From positions 1 to 11,523 of the forward strand of contig JAUZEU010000585.1 of assembly GCA_030838885.1 (NCBI GenBank): a DNA stretch of 11,523 nt, written 5' to 3'. Each line of letters opens with the position of its first letter. Position 1 is the stretch's first letter. The translations under genes were made by a program, and so were the position numbers. This document shows positions 1-7,800 of this stretch, one piece after another. The notes beneath the pieces were generated by a model. The model was not told the DNA's origin, searched no databases, and was given only the letters and a program-made list of their open reading frames with translations. Source of the stretch: Bryobacterales bacterium. Lineage in GTDB: Bacteria; Acidobacteriota; Terriglobia; Bryobacterales; Bryobacteraceae.

Positions 1-1
1 T

Positions 2-379
2 CTGGCGGAGATCCTGGGCGGCCCGGTGAAATGCTCGGGCCACGCGATAGAATGCCGTATCAATGCCGAAAACCCGGAGACTTTCGCACCATCGCCGGGG
101 CGTATAACCGGGTTGAATCTGCCCGGCGGCATCGGCATTCGCGTCGATACCCACGCGTATCAGGACGGGATGATTCCACCCTATTACGATTCGCTCGTGG
201 CAAAGTTGATCGCCCATGGAAAAGACCGCACCGAAGCGATACAACGCATGAAACGTGCTCTGGATCTGTTTGTGGTGGAGGGAATTCATACTTCCATCCC
301 GCTGCACAAGCGCATTTTGAACGAGCCCGATTTTATCAACGGCAACTTCGACACCAACTTCATCAAGCGCTGGATGTAA
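2..379 (+). CDS. accC: Biotin carboxylase subunit of acetyl-CoA carboxylase, C-terminal part (5' end outside window)
   Basis: This is the C-terminal 125 residues of biotin carboxylase, which uses ATP and bicarbonate to carboxylate the biotin on the carrier protein AccB, the first half-reaction of malonyl-CoA synthesis in the cytoplasm. The frame is open to the left edge. The visible part shows the family block GHAIECRINAE with its conserved arginine, then PSPGRI, PPYYDSLVAKLIAHGKDR, a stretch matching the family's ARMKRAL-type helix, and the ending GNFDTNFIKRWM. These match the carboxylase C-terminal domain in order and spacing, ending where AccC proteins normally end. The visible fragment shows no frameshift or missing residue. 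In most bacteria accB lies just upstream, which would be outside this window. A related carboxylase subunit such as pyruvate or propionyl-CoA carboxylase subunit A is the alternative, but the short ending after the C-terminal domain, with no biotinyl domain, favours AccC. Confidence 0.93.
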   Translation: MAEILGGPVKCSGHAIECRINAENPETFAPSPGRITGLNLPGGIGIRVDTHAYQDGMIPPYYDSLVAKLIAHGKDRTEAIQRMKRALDLFVVEGIHTSIPLHKRILNEPDFINGNFDTNFIKRWM

Positions 380-449
380 GTCGGACTCCGCCGTTTGTTT
401 CACGTCGCCTGGAGTCATAAAAAGCCATGCGTCTGCCAGGGGCTCAGTT

Positions 450-461
450 CTGTCACGACAG
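450..461. promoter_or_regulatory. 12-bp palindrome, possible operator
   Basis: CTGTCACGACAG has two perfect 5-bp arms around a 2-bp centre and lies about 90 bp upstream of the candidate -10 box of the DUF362 gene. Such a palindrome could be a binding site for a dimeric regulator, but one this short can arise by chance and I do not recognise it as a known operator. Confidence 0.2.
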
Positions 462-548
462 CAATCTCAGAAGTGCATGGCACCTGCCAGGCGGGCGCAA
501 TCCTTCCTGGCCGCGCGCGTCAACACACAATTTTCGGGTTAATACGCC

Positions 549-557
549 TGGTAGAAT
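549..557 (+). promoter_or_regulatory. Candidate extended -10 promoter element for the DUF362 gene
   Basis: TG-G-TAGAAT fits an extended -10 element (TGn followed by a TATAAT-like hexamer). Transcription would start near 564, giving a leader of only about 10 nt before the ATG at 574. No convincing -35 hexamer is seen 16-18 bp upstream, which is tolerable for an extended -10 promoter. A purine-rich GGAAGG at 564-569, four bases before the ATG, could serve as ribosome binding site if transcription starts slightly earlier than predicted. Confidence 0.35.
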
Positions 558-573
558 GGATGCGGAAGGCACC

Positions 574-1710
574 ATGAACCTGACCAGACGGGAACTCCTT
601 GGCTTTGCCGGCGCTGCGCTGGCGCAACGAACCCTCTCCGCCGCCCCGGCCCCCACGGCTCAAACCGTTGCCGTCGCGAAATGCGCGACCTACAGCGATG
701 CCGAAGTCCTTGCAAATCTGAAAACCATGTTCGACCAGTTGGGCGGACTTGGCAAGCTCGTCCGCAACAAGACCGTCACCGTCAAGCTGAATCTGACCGG
801 CAGCCCGGGACAACGCTTCCAGGGTCGCCCCCTCGGTTCCACGCATTACACGCATCCTCAGGTCATCATGGCGACTGCGCACCTGATGGGCGAGGCTGGC
901 GCGACCCGCATCCGCTTCGTGGAAAGCGCATGGGCGCTCAGCGGACCTCTCGAAGACTATCTTCTGGACAGCGGCTGGAATGTTAGCCAACTTACCAATT
1001 CCGCGAAGAACGTCGAATTCGAAAATACCAACAACCTCGGCAAGGGAAAACAGTATATTCGCTTCAAAGTTCCCGGCCAACCCTATATCTTCCCCGCCTA
1101 CGATCTGAATCACGCCTATCACGACACCGATGTCTTCGTGAGTATGGCCAAACTGAAGAACCACGCAACGTGCGGCGTGACGCTCTCTATGAAAAACTGC
1201 TTCGGCATTACCCCGGCATCCATATACGGAGACGACGCGGGTATCGAAGAACCCAATGAAAAGCCGGGTTCCGGCCGTGTCAGCGCCATGCACGGCGGCA
1301 GACGCGGTCCGTCTAAATCCGCGCCCGGCGAACTCGACCCGCACAGCAACCGCGACGCCGGCTATCGTATGCCCCGCATCGTTGCCGAACTCAATCTCGC
1401 GCGCCCGGTGGACCTCGCCATCATTGACGGAGTGCAGTCCATTGCGGGCGGAGAAGGTCCCTGGATTCGCGGTTTACGGTACGTGGAGCCCGGCGTTCTC
1501 GTAGCCGGTCTCAACCCTGTCAATACGGACGCGGTCGCAACCGCCGTGATGGGTTACGATCCGCGCGCGTCCAAAGGCTCGGCCCCGTTCCCGATGTGTG
1601 ACAATACTCTTCTTCTGGCGGAGAAACTCGGAGTCGGCAGCGCTGACCTGAGCCGCATCGAAGTGGCCGGGGTGCCCATTGCAAAAGCCGTCTATCGTTT
1701 TACAGTCTAA
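574..1710 (+). CDS. DUF362 domain-containing protein with twin-arginine signal
   Basis: A 378-residue protein of the DUF362 family, whose biochemical role is not established. The N-terminus NLTRRELLGFAGAALAQ has the twin-arginine pattern followed by a hydrophobic stretch and an Ala-rich end (APAPTAQ), so export of the folded protein by the Tat system is likely. The DUF362 core shows in VKLNL (about residue 70), the VFVSMAKLKNH block (about 187-197) followed by VTLSMKNCFG (about 202-211), the DLAIIDG block, and the C-terminal NTDAVATAVMGYDP. The few cysteines are scattered, so there is no ferredoxin-type 4Fe-4S cluster as in some DUF362 proteins. I chose the ATG at 574 because it puts the twin arginines at residues 5-6 and has GGAAGG just upstream. 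An in-frame ATG at 556 adds six residues and is possible; extending to 427 adds an unrelated-looking Trp/Pro-rich leader and is unlikely. It overlaps the next gene by 32 bp, suggesting coupled expression. Confidence 0.88.
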   Translation: MNLTRRELLGFAGAALAQRTLSAAPAPTAQTVAVAKCATYSDAEVLANLKTMFDQLGGLGKLVRNKTVTVKLNLTGSPGQRFQGRPLGSTHYTHPQVIMATAHLMGEAGATRIRFVESAWALSGPLEDYLLDSGWNVSQLTNSAKNVEFENTNNLGKGKQYIRFKVPGQPYIFPAYDLNHAYHDTDVFVSMAKLKNHATCGVTLSMKNCFGITPASIYGDDAGIEEPNEKPGSGRVSAMHGGRRGPSKSAPGELDPHSNRDAGYRMPRIVAELNLARPVDLAIIDGVQSIAGGEGPWIRGLRYVEPGVLVAGLNPVNTDAVATAVMGYDPRASKGSAPFPMCDNTLLLAEKLGVGSADLSRIEVAGVPIAKAVYRFTV

Positions 1711-3496
1711 GCGTTCAAAAATCGGCCTCGCCGCAGCCGCGGGCCTCTCCATCTTCGCCGTCGCGGTCGTCCACGCGCAGAACCCGGCCACCATGTTCCC
1801 CGCCGTGCGCGGAACAAAGTTCATGCTGGGCGCCGGCAATAATCTCGAAGTCGCCGCAGGCACGCAGATCCTGGAAAAAGGCGGCAATGCGGTGGATGCC
1901 GGCATCGCCAGCGTACTGGCCGCATCCGTCACCGAACTCGACCACTTCGGCCTAGGCGGCGAGATGCCGCTCATCATCAAGATGAAAGATCAGCCCGCGG
2001 TGGTGATCAGCGGCGTGGGTACCGCGCCAGCCCTTGCCACGCCAGAATTCTTCCGCGCGCGCAAGCCGGAAGCCTGGGAAGAGAAGGCGACCATGCCGCC
2101 TATCCCGGCCAACGGAATTCTGGCAGCCACTGTGCCCGGCGTCTTCGACGGCCTGATGCTGGCGCTTGAGAAATACGGCACCATGAGCTTCGCGCAGGTG
2201 GTGGCGCCCGCCCTCGAATACACGCGCGGTTTCCCCACCCCGGAGATCCTGAACAGCTACATCACAAGCAGTAAACAGTATCTTGATATCTGGCCGGTCT
2301 CAATGAAGTTCTTCGAGCCAAACGGCCACGTTCCTGCACCCGGCGAGATCTTTGCGGAACCCACGCTCACCAACACGTTGGAACAGCTTGCGAAAGCCGA
2401 AAAGAAGGCGCGCGGCAACCGTGTCGCGAAGATCGAAGCCGTGCGCAATTACTTTTATCGCGGGCCCCTTGCCAAACAGATCGGCGACTTCTCGGAAAAG
2501 AACGGTGGCCTGCTCCGCTACACCGATATGGCGGCGTTCCATGCCGAGATCGATACACCCCGCACCACCACGTATCGAGGCTACACAGTCAACAAGCCCG
2601 GCTTCTGGAGCCAGGGGCCGGTCATGCTGGAAGCCCTCAATATCCTGGAGGGCTATGACCTGAAGGCCATGGGTCACAATTCGCCGCAGTACCTGCACAC
2701 TGTCATCGAAGCCGTCAAACTCGCCTTTGCCGACCGTGACCGCTACTATGGCGACCCGAAATTTTCAAAAGTCCCGGAAGAAACTCTGCTCTCGAAAGAT
2801 TATGCGGCGGACCGCCGTAAGCTGATCGACGTTGCGACAGCCTCCATGGACAGTCGCCCCGGCGCCTTCGGTGGGCCGCTGCCCATGGCCAAAACCACCG
2901 CGCCCACCCTGGGAGTTGCCGATACCACCTGCGTGAACGCTGTAGATTCCAAAGGCAATGTTTTTTCCGCCACACCGAGCGGAGCCTGGCTGCCATCAGT
3001 CATCGCTGGGGATACCGGCATTCCGCTGGGTACGCGTCTCCAGTGCTTCCTCGTAAACACTCCAGGCCACGCCAACTCCCTCGCAGGCGGCAGACGTCCG
3101 CGTGTGACCCTTAGCCCCACCATGGTGTTGAAGGACGGCGAGCCGTTCCTCGCGCTCTCCACACCTGGCGGCGATAACCAGGATCAAGCCATGCTCCAGG
3201 TGCTGCTCAATATCATCGACTTCGGCATGACTCCGCAGGCAGCCGTTGAGGCGGTTCGGTTCCAGACGGAACACTTCTATGCCACCTTCGCGAACCACGA
3301 ATTCATCGCGGGTAAGGTAAACGTGGAAAATCGCCTCTCCCCGGACACAATCGCTGCCCTGATAAAACTAGGCCACAAAGTCAACGTAGCCGGCCCGTGG
3401 AGCAACGGTTCCGCCCCGGTCGTCATTGAAATGCAAGGGGGCGTCATCACCGGAGGCGCAGACCCGCGCCGCGGCCGCTTCATCTACGGCCGCTAA
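1679..3496 (+). CDS. Gamma-glutamyltransferase-family protein (Ntn hydrolase), secreted, atypical substrate pocket
   Basis: A 605-residue protein of the gamma-glutamyltranspeptidase family, self-cleaving N-terminal-nucleophile hydrolases that normally transfer or hydrolyse gamma-glutamyl groups of glutathione in the periplasm. The N-terminus (SKRSKIG, a hydrophobic run, then VVHAQ) is a signal peptide. Family blocks follow in order: ILEKGGNAVDAGIA, PGVFDGLMLALEKYGTM, NGGLLRYTDMAAF, YRGYTV, AFADRDRYYGDPKFSKVP, then DTTCV with predicted nucleophile Thr416 at the start of the small subunit, SPTMVLKDG, and the oxyanion-type PGG (496-498). Residues that bind the gamma-glutamyl group in classical enzymes are changed: the Arg of DFREMAP is replaced by Val113, the Ser-Ser of RPLSSM by Val476-Thr477, and the NNQMDDF loop reads GTRLQCF (451-457). 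The enzyme probably self-processes but may act on another amide, as cephalosporin acylases of this superfamily do. The start is TTG at 1679; no other in-frame start before residue 39 keeps the signal peptide. The reading frame overlaps the DUF362 gene by 32 bp. Confidence 0.85.
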   Translation: MQKPSIVLQSKRSKIGLAAAAGLSIFAVAVVHAQNPATMFPAVRGTKFMLGAGNNLEVAAGTQILEKGGNAVDAGIASVLAASVTELDHFGLGGEMPLIIKMKDQPAVVISGVGTAPALATPEFFRARKPEAWEEKATMPPIPANGILAATVPGVFDGLMLALEKYGTMSFAQVVAPALEYTRGFPTPEILNSYITSSKQYLDIWPVSMKFFEPNGHVPAPGEIFAEPTLTNTLEQLAKAEKKARGNRVAKIEAVRNYFYRGPLAKQIGDFSEKNGGLLRYTDMAAFHAEIDTPRTTTYRGYTVNKPGFWSQGPVMLEALNILEGYDLKAMGHNSPQYLHTVIEAVKLAFADRDRYYGDPKFSKVPEETLLSKDYAADRRKLIDVATASMDSRPGAFGGPLPMAKTTAPTLGVADTTCVNAVDSKGNVFSATPSGAWLPSVIAGDTGIPLGTRLQCFLVNTPGHANSLAGGRRPRVTLSPTMVLKDGEPFLALSTPGGDNQDQAMLQVLLNIIDFGMTPQAAVEAVRFQTEHFYATFANHEFIAGKVNVENRLSPDTIAALIKLGHKVNVAGPWSNGSAPVVIEMQGGVITGGADPRRGRFIYGR

Positions 3497-3552
3497 GGGG
3501 CTCTTAGTCAGGGCTCATACACAGGGGGACGGTAAAATCGAAGTTCCCCTCC
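3497..3552. other. Short intergenic region between the GGT-family gene and thrC
   Basis: 56 bp. A weak inverted repeat CTAAG-GGGCT-CTTAG spans 3493-3507, covering the stop codon of the upstream gene, but its stem is only 5 bp and no T-run follows, so it is not a convincing intrinsic terminator. A candidate -10 box lies at 3533-3538. Confidence 0.5.
3533..3538 (+). promoter_or_regulatory. Candidate -10 box for thrC with a very short leader
   Basis: TAAAAT matches the -10 consensus at five of six positions and ends 14 nt before the thrC ATG, so a start site about 7 nt downstream would leave a leader of under 10 nt. The bases between (CGAAGTTCCCCTCC) contain no Shine-Dalgarno sequence, so initiation would be leaderless or nearly so. 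No clear -35 hexamer is visible. Confidence 0.3.
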
Positions 3553-4860
3553 ATGCATCCTCACCTTGCGTGTTTTAATCCCGCGTGCCGCGCCCGCTTC
3601 GACATTAACCAGGTCATTTATAACTGCCCCAATTGTGGCGGCCTCCTGGAAGCTCAGTACGATTTCAGGGGCGCCGAACCCGCCGCCTGGAAGAAGACGT
3701 GGCGCGAACGCCGCATGGACAACTCCCCTCTCAGCCAGAGCGGCGTCTGGCGCTATCGCGAGCTGTTTCCCTTCCTCGAAGACACCATGCAGGTGACAAC
3801 CCTGCGTGAAGGCAACACCCCCATTCTGAACGCGCCCCTTGCCGCTCAGTACGGGGGCCTCACCCGGATCGCCTTCAAGCATCAGGGCTTTAATCCCACA
3901 GGCTCCTTCAAAGACAACGGCATGACGGCCGGAGCCGCCCAGGCCCGCAGTCTCGGCATGAAACGCGTCGCATGCGTCTCCACCGGCAACACCTCCGCTT
4001 CCATGGCTGCCTACGCCAGCGCGGGCGGCCTCGCCCCGCTGATCTTCATCCCGCACGGCAACATCTCTTACGGCAAACTCGCCCAGGCCCTCGAATACGG
4101 CGCGAAGACCTTCCAGGTAGAAGCGAATTTTGATCAGATTCTGGCCCTGGTCCGCGTGCTCGCCGAGCGCCTCGGCATCTACCTGCTCAATTCCATCAAC
4201 CCGTTCCGTATCGAAGGCCAGAAGTCCATCGTCATCGAAATGATGGACCAGCGCAACTGGCATGTCCCCGACTGGATCGTTCTGCCCGGCGGCAATCTCG
4301 GCAACGTATCAGCCTTCGGCAAGGGGCTCCGCGAAATGAAGCAAGTAGGCCTGATCGACAAACTTCCCCGGCTCGCTGTCGTGCAGGCCGAGGGTTCGTC
4401 GCCGTTCTATGAATACATGACGGAAGGTGTGGGCAAGACCGGTTTCCGCGCACAGACGAATCCGGAAACTCTTGCCACGGCCATCAAGATCGGCGATCCG
4501 GTTTCCTGGCCCAAAGCTCAATTCGAAATCGAGACCACCAACGGCATTGTCGAGCGAGCTACCGAACAGGAAATTGCCGATGCGAAAGCCGTCATCGGCC
4601 GGTGCGGCATCGGTTGCGAACCCGCTTCCGCTGCCTCCCTTGCAGGCATCCGAAAACTCACCGCAGCCGGCGTGATCGATCGGGATGCCGACGTGGTCGC
4701 CGTCCTCACCGGCAACGTCCTCAAAGACCCGGACTACATCTTCAAATACCACACCGGCCAGCTAAGAGCCCCAAACGACACTCCGATCAACGCGACCTTC
4801 GGAAACAAACCGATCATGGCGCCCAATGACGCCGATAAGCTGGCCGAACTCATCGGCTAG
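3553..4860 (+). CDS. thrC: Threonine synthase, PLP-dependent, with N-terminal zinc ribbon
   Basis: A 435-residue cytoplasmic enzyme that converts O-phosphohomoserine to threonine and phosphate, the last step of threonine synthesis. The N-terminus has a zinc-ribbon Cys pattern, C7-X4-C12-X12-C25-X2-C28, found in one subfamily of threonine synthases. The PLP domain follows: GFNPTGSFKDNG with Schiff-base Lys120, STGNTSASMAAYA, the SINPFRIEGQKS block, the phosphate-binding loop GGNLGN (246-251), EPASAAS, and TGNVLKDPD (386-394), corresponding to the usual TGHGLKDP. All key residues are present and the length is normal for this subfamily. The ATG at 3553 is the only start that keeps the zinc ribbon. 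It has no Shine-Dalgarno sequence but a candidate -10 box just upstream. No other threonine-pathway gene lies next to it here. The gene ends 16 bp from the convergent minus-strand gene. Confidence 0.95.
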   Translation: MHPHLACFNPACRARFDINQVIYNCPNCGGLLEAQYDFRGAEPAAWKKTWRERRMDNSPLSQSGVWRYRELFPFLEDTMQVTTLREGNTPILNAPLAAQYGGLTRIAFKHQGFNPTGSFKDNGMTAGAAQARSLGMKRVACVSTGNTSASMAAYASAGGLAPLIFIPHGNISYGKLAQALEYGAKTFQVEANFDQILALVRVLAERLGIYLLNSINPFRIEGQKSIVIEMMDQRNWHVPDWIVLPGGNLGNVSAFGKGLREMKQVGLIDKLPRLAVVQAEGSSPFYEYMTEGVGKTGFRAQTNPETLATAIKIGDPVSWPKAQFEIETTNGIVERATEQEIADAKAVIGRCGIGCEPASAASLAGIRKLTAAGVIDRDADVVAVLTGNVLKDPDYIFKYHTGQLRAPNDTPINATFGNKPIMAPNDADKLAELIG

Positions 4861-4876
4861 TCATATAGCGGTGCCA
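4861..4876. other. 16-bp convergent intergenic gap
   Basis: The stop codons of thrC (TAG, plus strand) and the 1427-residue protein gene (TGA, minus strand) are separated by only 16 bp. I see no hairpin or T-run that could stop either transcript here, so the two transcripts probably overlap at their 3' ends unless Rho acts. Confidence 0.5.
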
Positions 4877-7800
4877 TCACGTCAGTTCCACATACTCGAG
4901 GAACACGATGCGCCGGTCCTTGGCCGAAAGCGTGTTGTCGTATGGCGTAGCATCGTCCGTGATGTACTCTTCAAACTCCGCAATGGCCAGTCGATAGCGG
5001 GCATCCGCCGGCCGGCCAGTGGGCAGAGTTACCGTCCCGTTCCACAGACGCGGCCAGATCCGGATCGCGTCCACCTGCAGCGTCTGCGAGAGTTCTGCAA
5101 ATCGCCGGCTTGCACTCAACTCCGTCCGGTGTGCCGCAACCCGCGGATCAATCTGGCCTCCACCCACGGCCACCGGACCGGAAGGCGTCGGCGTCACCAC
5201 AGCACCCGCCTCGCGCTTCCAGCCGAAGTCGGTACCCAGCGCCGGGTCCAGTCTCTCTACCCAAACTTCCACAATGCTGGTAGGCGAGATAGCCACTCGC
5301 TGCCGGTTTAAGACCAACGTGAGCGGTTGACGCGCTTCCACCTCTCCGCTCGAATCCGTGTACGTCCAGCCAAACACAGACACATTCCGCACATCCGCCG
5401 TAGCTCCATGCGCAACCGAAAGCCATCTGTCAGGCGTCAGCGCCATGAAATCCGCGAGCACAATATTCGACAAATGCGCGTTCGGAACCGACGTGGGCTG
5501 ATATCGCGCCAGCGCCAGCCGGATAAACGGAAAATACGCCGTCCCGAAGTTCACTTCGATATCGGCGTACCAAAGCCGGCGTTCCGCATCGTACGCCACG
5601 TCATGCGGCGCGATATCCACCAGTTCTGTCCCGTCGCTCGGCTGCCGAACACCCGGATGCGACAGGCCGGCAGTCAGGAACGGCCCCGGTGCCTGATCCG
5701 CCTCCGTCGCCGGAGCAAACGCCGACAGCCACTTACCAGCCGGATCCGGCGCAGTTCGTGCAAGCGGAAATGACGACACTTTCGGCGAAGGCCCCGGCAC
5801 GAAATTACTGGCCCAAACAGGGTCGTTTCCCCACTGCGTAACGAACTTCTTGTAAGGCTTGCCCGCCGGCATTGTATTCGGGTCTCCCGCGAAACCAGAG
5901 GGCGGCAATACCACCGCCAGCATCTCCCCGTATCCCGACCTATTCCAGGGCCGGTCGAGGTACACCCGCAACCCGCCACCCCGCCGCCATCGGGATTCGG
6001 CGCCTTGCGCGTCTTTCGTCGCAGTCCGGCCAAACGTCGGTAGCACATACCGTACCTGCGGCGCAACCGGCGGCGATGAATTCGGCACCCAGCTCACTAC
6101 GCGCGGGCCGGTGACTTTGATATTTTCATCAGTTTCCACCCTGGTCCCGCCATCGTCTTTCGTAAGTACATTGGGAGGCATGAACTCGCGAAAACGAGTC
6201 GTCGCCTCCAGCCAGTACTCCACCCTGCGGTACCGGGTGTCGTTGTACTCGTGGAACTTCACAATCACCTGCCGCAGATTCTGCCCCACGCCGATTAAAT
6301 CTGTCCCGACGATATCGTGCTCCGCAATACCGGTAGCTTTCGGATCGCTCTGCTGGGTCGCATAGGTCTTCGGGTCCGTAATCTTCACCGAGAACGCGTG
6401 GTCGGTCCGATCTCGGTCCGCTCCTCCTGGGTTCCCCTCGCCGTCTGCGTCCGGCTCATGCCACGCCGCCTGTAAGTCCACACGGGCCGTGCTGTTGATG
6501 CTGCAACTCGCCGTGAACCGCGGCAGCGCCCTCGTTTCCCCGAAATTGCGGGTTACGGTAAACTTCATCGACGGCTCGATGAGCGGCTTTTGCACGGCAT
6601 GCACCAGCTCGATATTCCGCCACGGCGTCAGCATCCAGTGCTGCCCGCTCTTCGCCTTGCTCTGCAGCGCAGCCCGATCCGCCAGGGGCAGCCAGTTCCA
6701 GACACCCATTAGTCCGACCGCGTCCCCTTCCAGTTGACAGGAAAGCCGCAGCGTAGCCCGAACAGCCTTGGGCAAAGGGACCCGCAGTGTCCGGCTGTCA
6801 ACATCGAAATGGGGCATCTGAGCCGCATCTTCGAAGATCCGAATCGTGAACGGCACAGCCTTGGGCCATGACCCGCCCGCATAGGCCGGAATCGAAATGA
6901 TATTCGAATCCGGAAAACCCGGATGATCGAAAATACGCGCGCTGATGGTCGTGCAAAGCGGGTCCGGAATATACGGAATCTCGGTCGCCGGCACATCCAT
7001 TACCGCATAACTGGTCTCCACTGTCGCGCCCGGGTCGGTCAGAGGGCCCAACGTCATCAGCTTGATTTCTTCCAGCGCCGCATCCTTCTTTGCCAGCAAG
7101 TCGTACATGCTGACAGAAGCATCCAGCTTGCCCCCGGTATCCAGCACCCCGTGCAGTTCCGCTTCCCGAATATTCGATCTGGCCTCCACCGCGAACCGCC
7201 GCGTCACGGCACCGGTCGCGATCAGATTCTTATCCGGAGTGTCATTGAAAGTGCGAATCGCCATTCGCTCCATCGACTCGCCTTCCGCCGGCTTCTCCGT
7301 ATTCCCCGCCTCGCGCACCAGCGCCACCGAGGGCGCCTGTACAGGCTCAAACCGCGTATACAGAGTGGCGTTCTTCTCAGGGCTTTCGTCCGAAAATGTT
7401 TTCGGGTTCCCGGCGAGAGAGTTCCCCGCCAGGTCCGTCATCCTCGCCCGGATCCAGTAACTGCGGCCGTAGCGCAGGCGAGGCAGTGAATTCGGGCGCG
7501 CCGTGAAGACGCTGCTGAGATTCAGTCCGGGCGGCACCTCCACATTTGCGTCACTGCTCTTGTCGTCTTTATCCACCGCGCGACCCGGTTGCGGCGCCAC
7601 AAGGCTCCACCCGGTCCAGGAGACTAAAGCTTCGTGCAGGTAAACCAGGTCCTTGTTGGTTCCATCAGCGGCCCGCGTTGCAGCCAGCCGCACCACCCCC
7701 TCGCTGTCGTCTTCCACCGTGATCGCGCCACCCACCGTATACGTGGCGTGCCGTTCGCAAAGTGAGCGCCACAATTTCGTTTTGTTGTCCCAGATGTCCA

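Larger units (their letters stand above)
380..573. other. Intergenic region between accC and the DUF362 gene
   Basis: This is 194 bp without a convincing gene; the short open frames starting at 395 and 427 look like chance. It holds a perfect 12-bp inverted repeat CTGTC-AC-GACAG at 450-461, an imperfect direct repeat (CATGCGTCTGCCAGG at 426-440 and CATGGCACCTGCCAGG at 476-491) and a candidate promoter at 549-557. I see no strong terminator hairpin with a T-run for accC. Confidence 0.6.

Noticed and set aside
427..573. N-terminal extension of the DUF362 protein from the ATG at 427
   Set aside because: It adds 49 residues with no family resemblance ahead of a twin-arginine signal, which must be near the N-terminus to work.
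395..577. 60-residue open frame in the accC-DUF362 gap
   Set aside because: It has no ribosome binding site or recognisable motif and overlaps the start of the DUF362 gene in another frame.
520..1344. Long minus-strand open frame opposite the DUF362 gene
   Set aside because: It is antisense to a gene with clear family motifs and a signal peptide; its translation is low-complexity and unlike any family, as expected for a shadow frame in GC-rich DNA.
1100..1620. Ferredoxin-like iron-sulphur cluster in the DUF362 protein
   Set aside because: The cysteines are isolated and do not form a CxxCxxCxxxC pattern.
3493..3507. Inverted repeat CTAAG-GGGCT-CTTAG as a terminator after the GGT-family gene
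   Set aside because: The stem is only 5 bp, overlaps the stop codon and is not followed by a T-run.
3508..4263. 251-residue minus-strand open frame opposite thrC
   Set aside because: It lies across the catalytic core of threonine synthase; its Gly/Ala/Val-rich translation mirrors the codons of the real gene.
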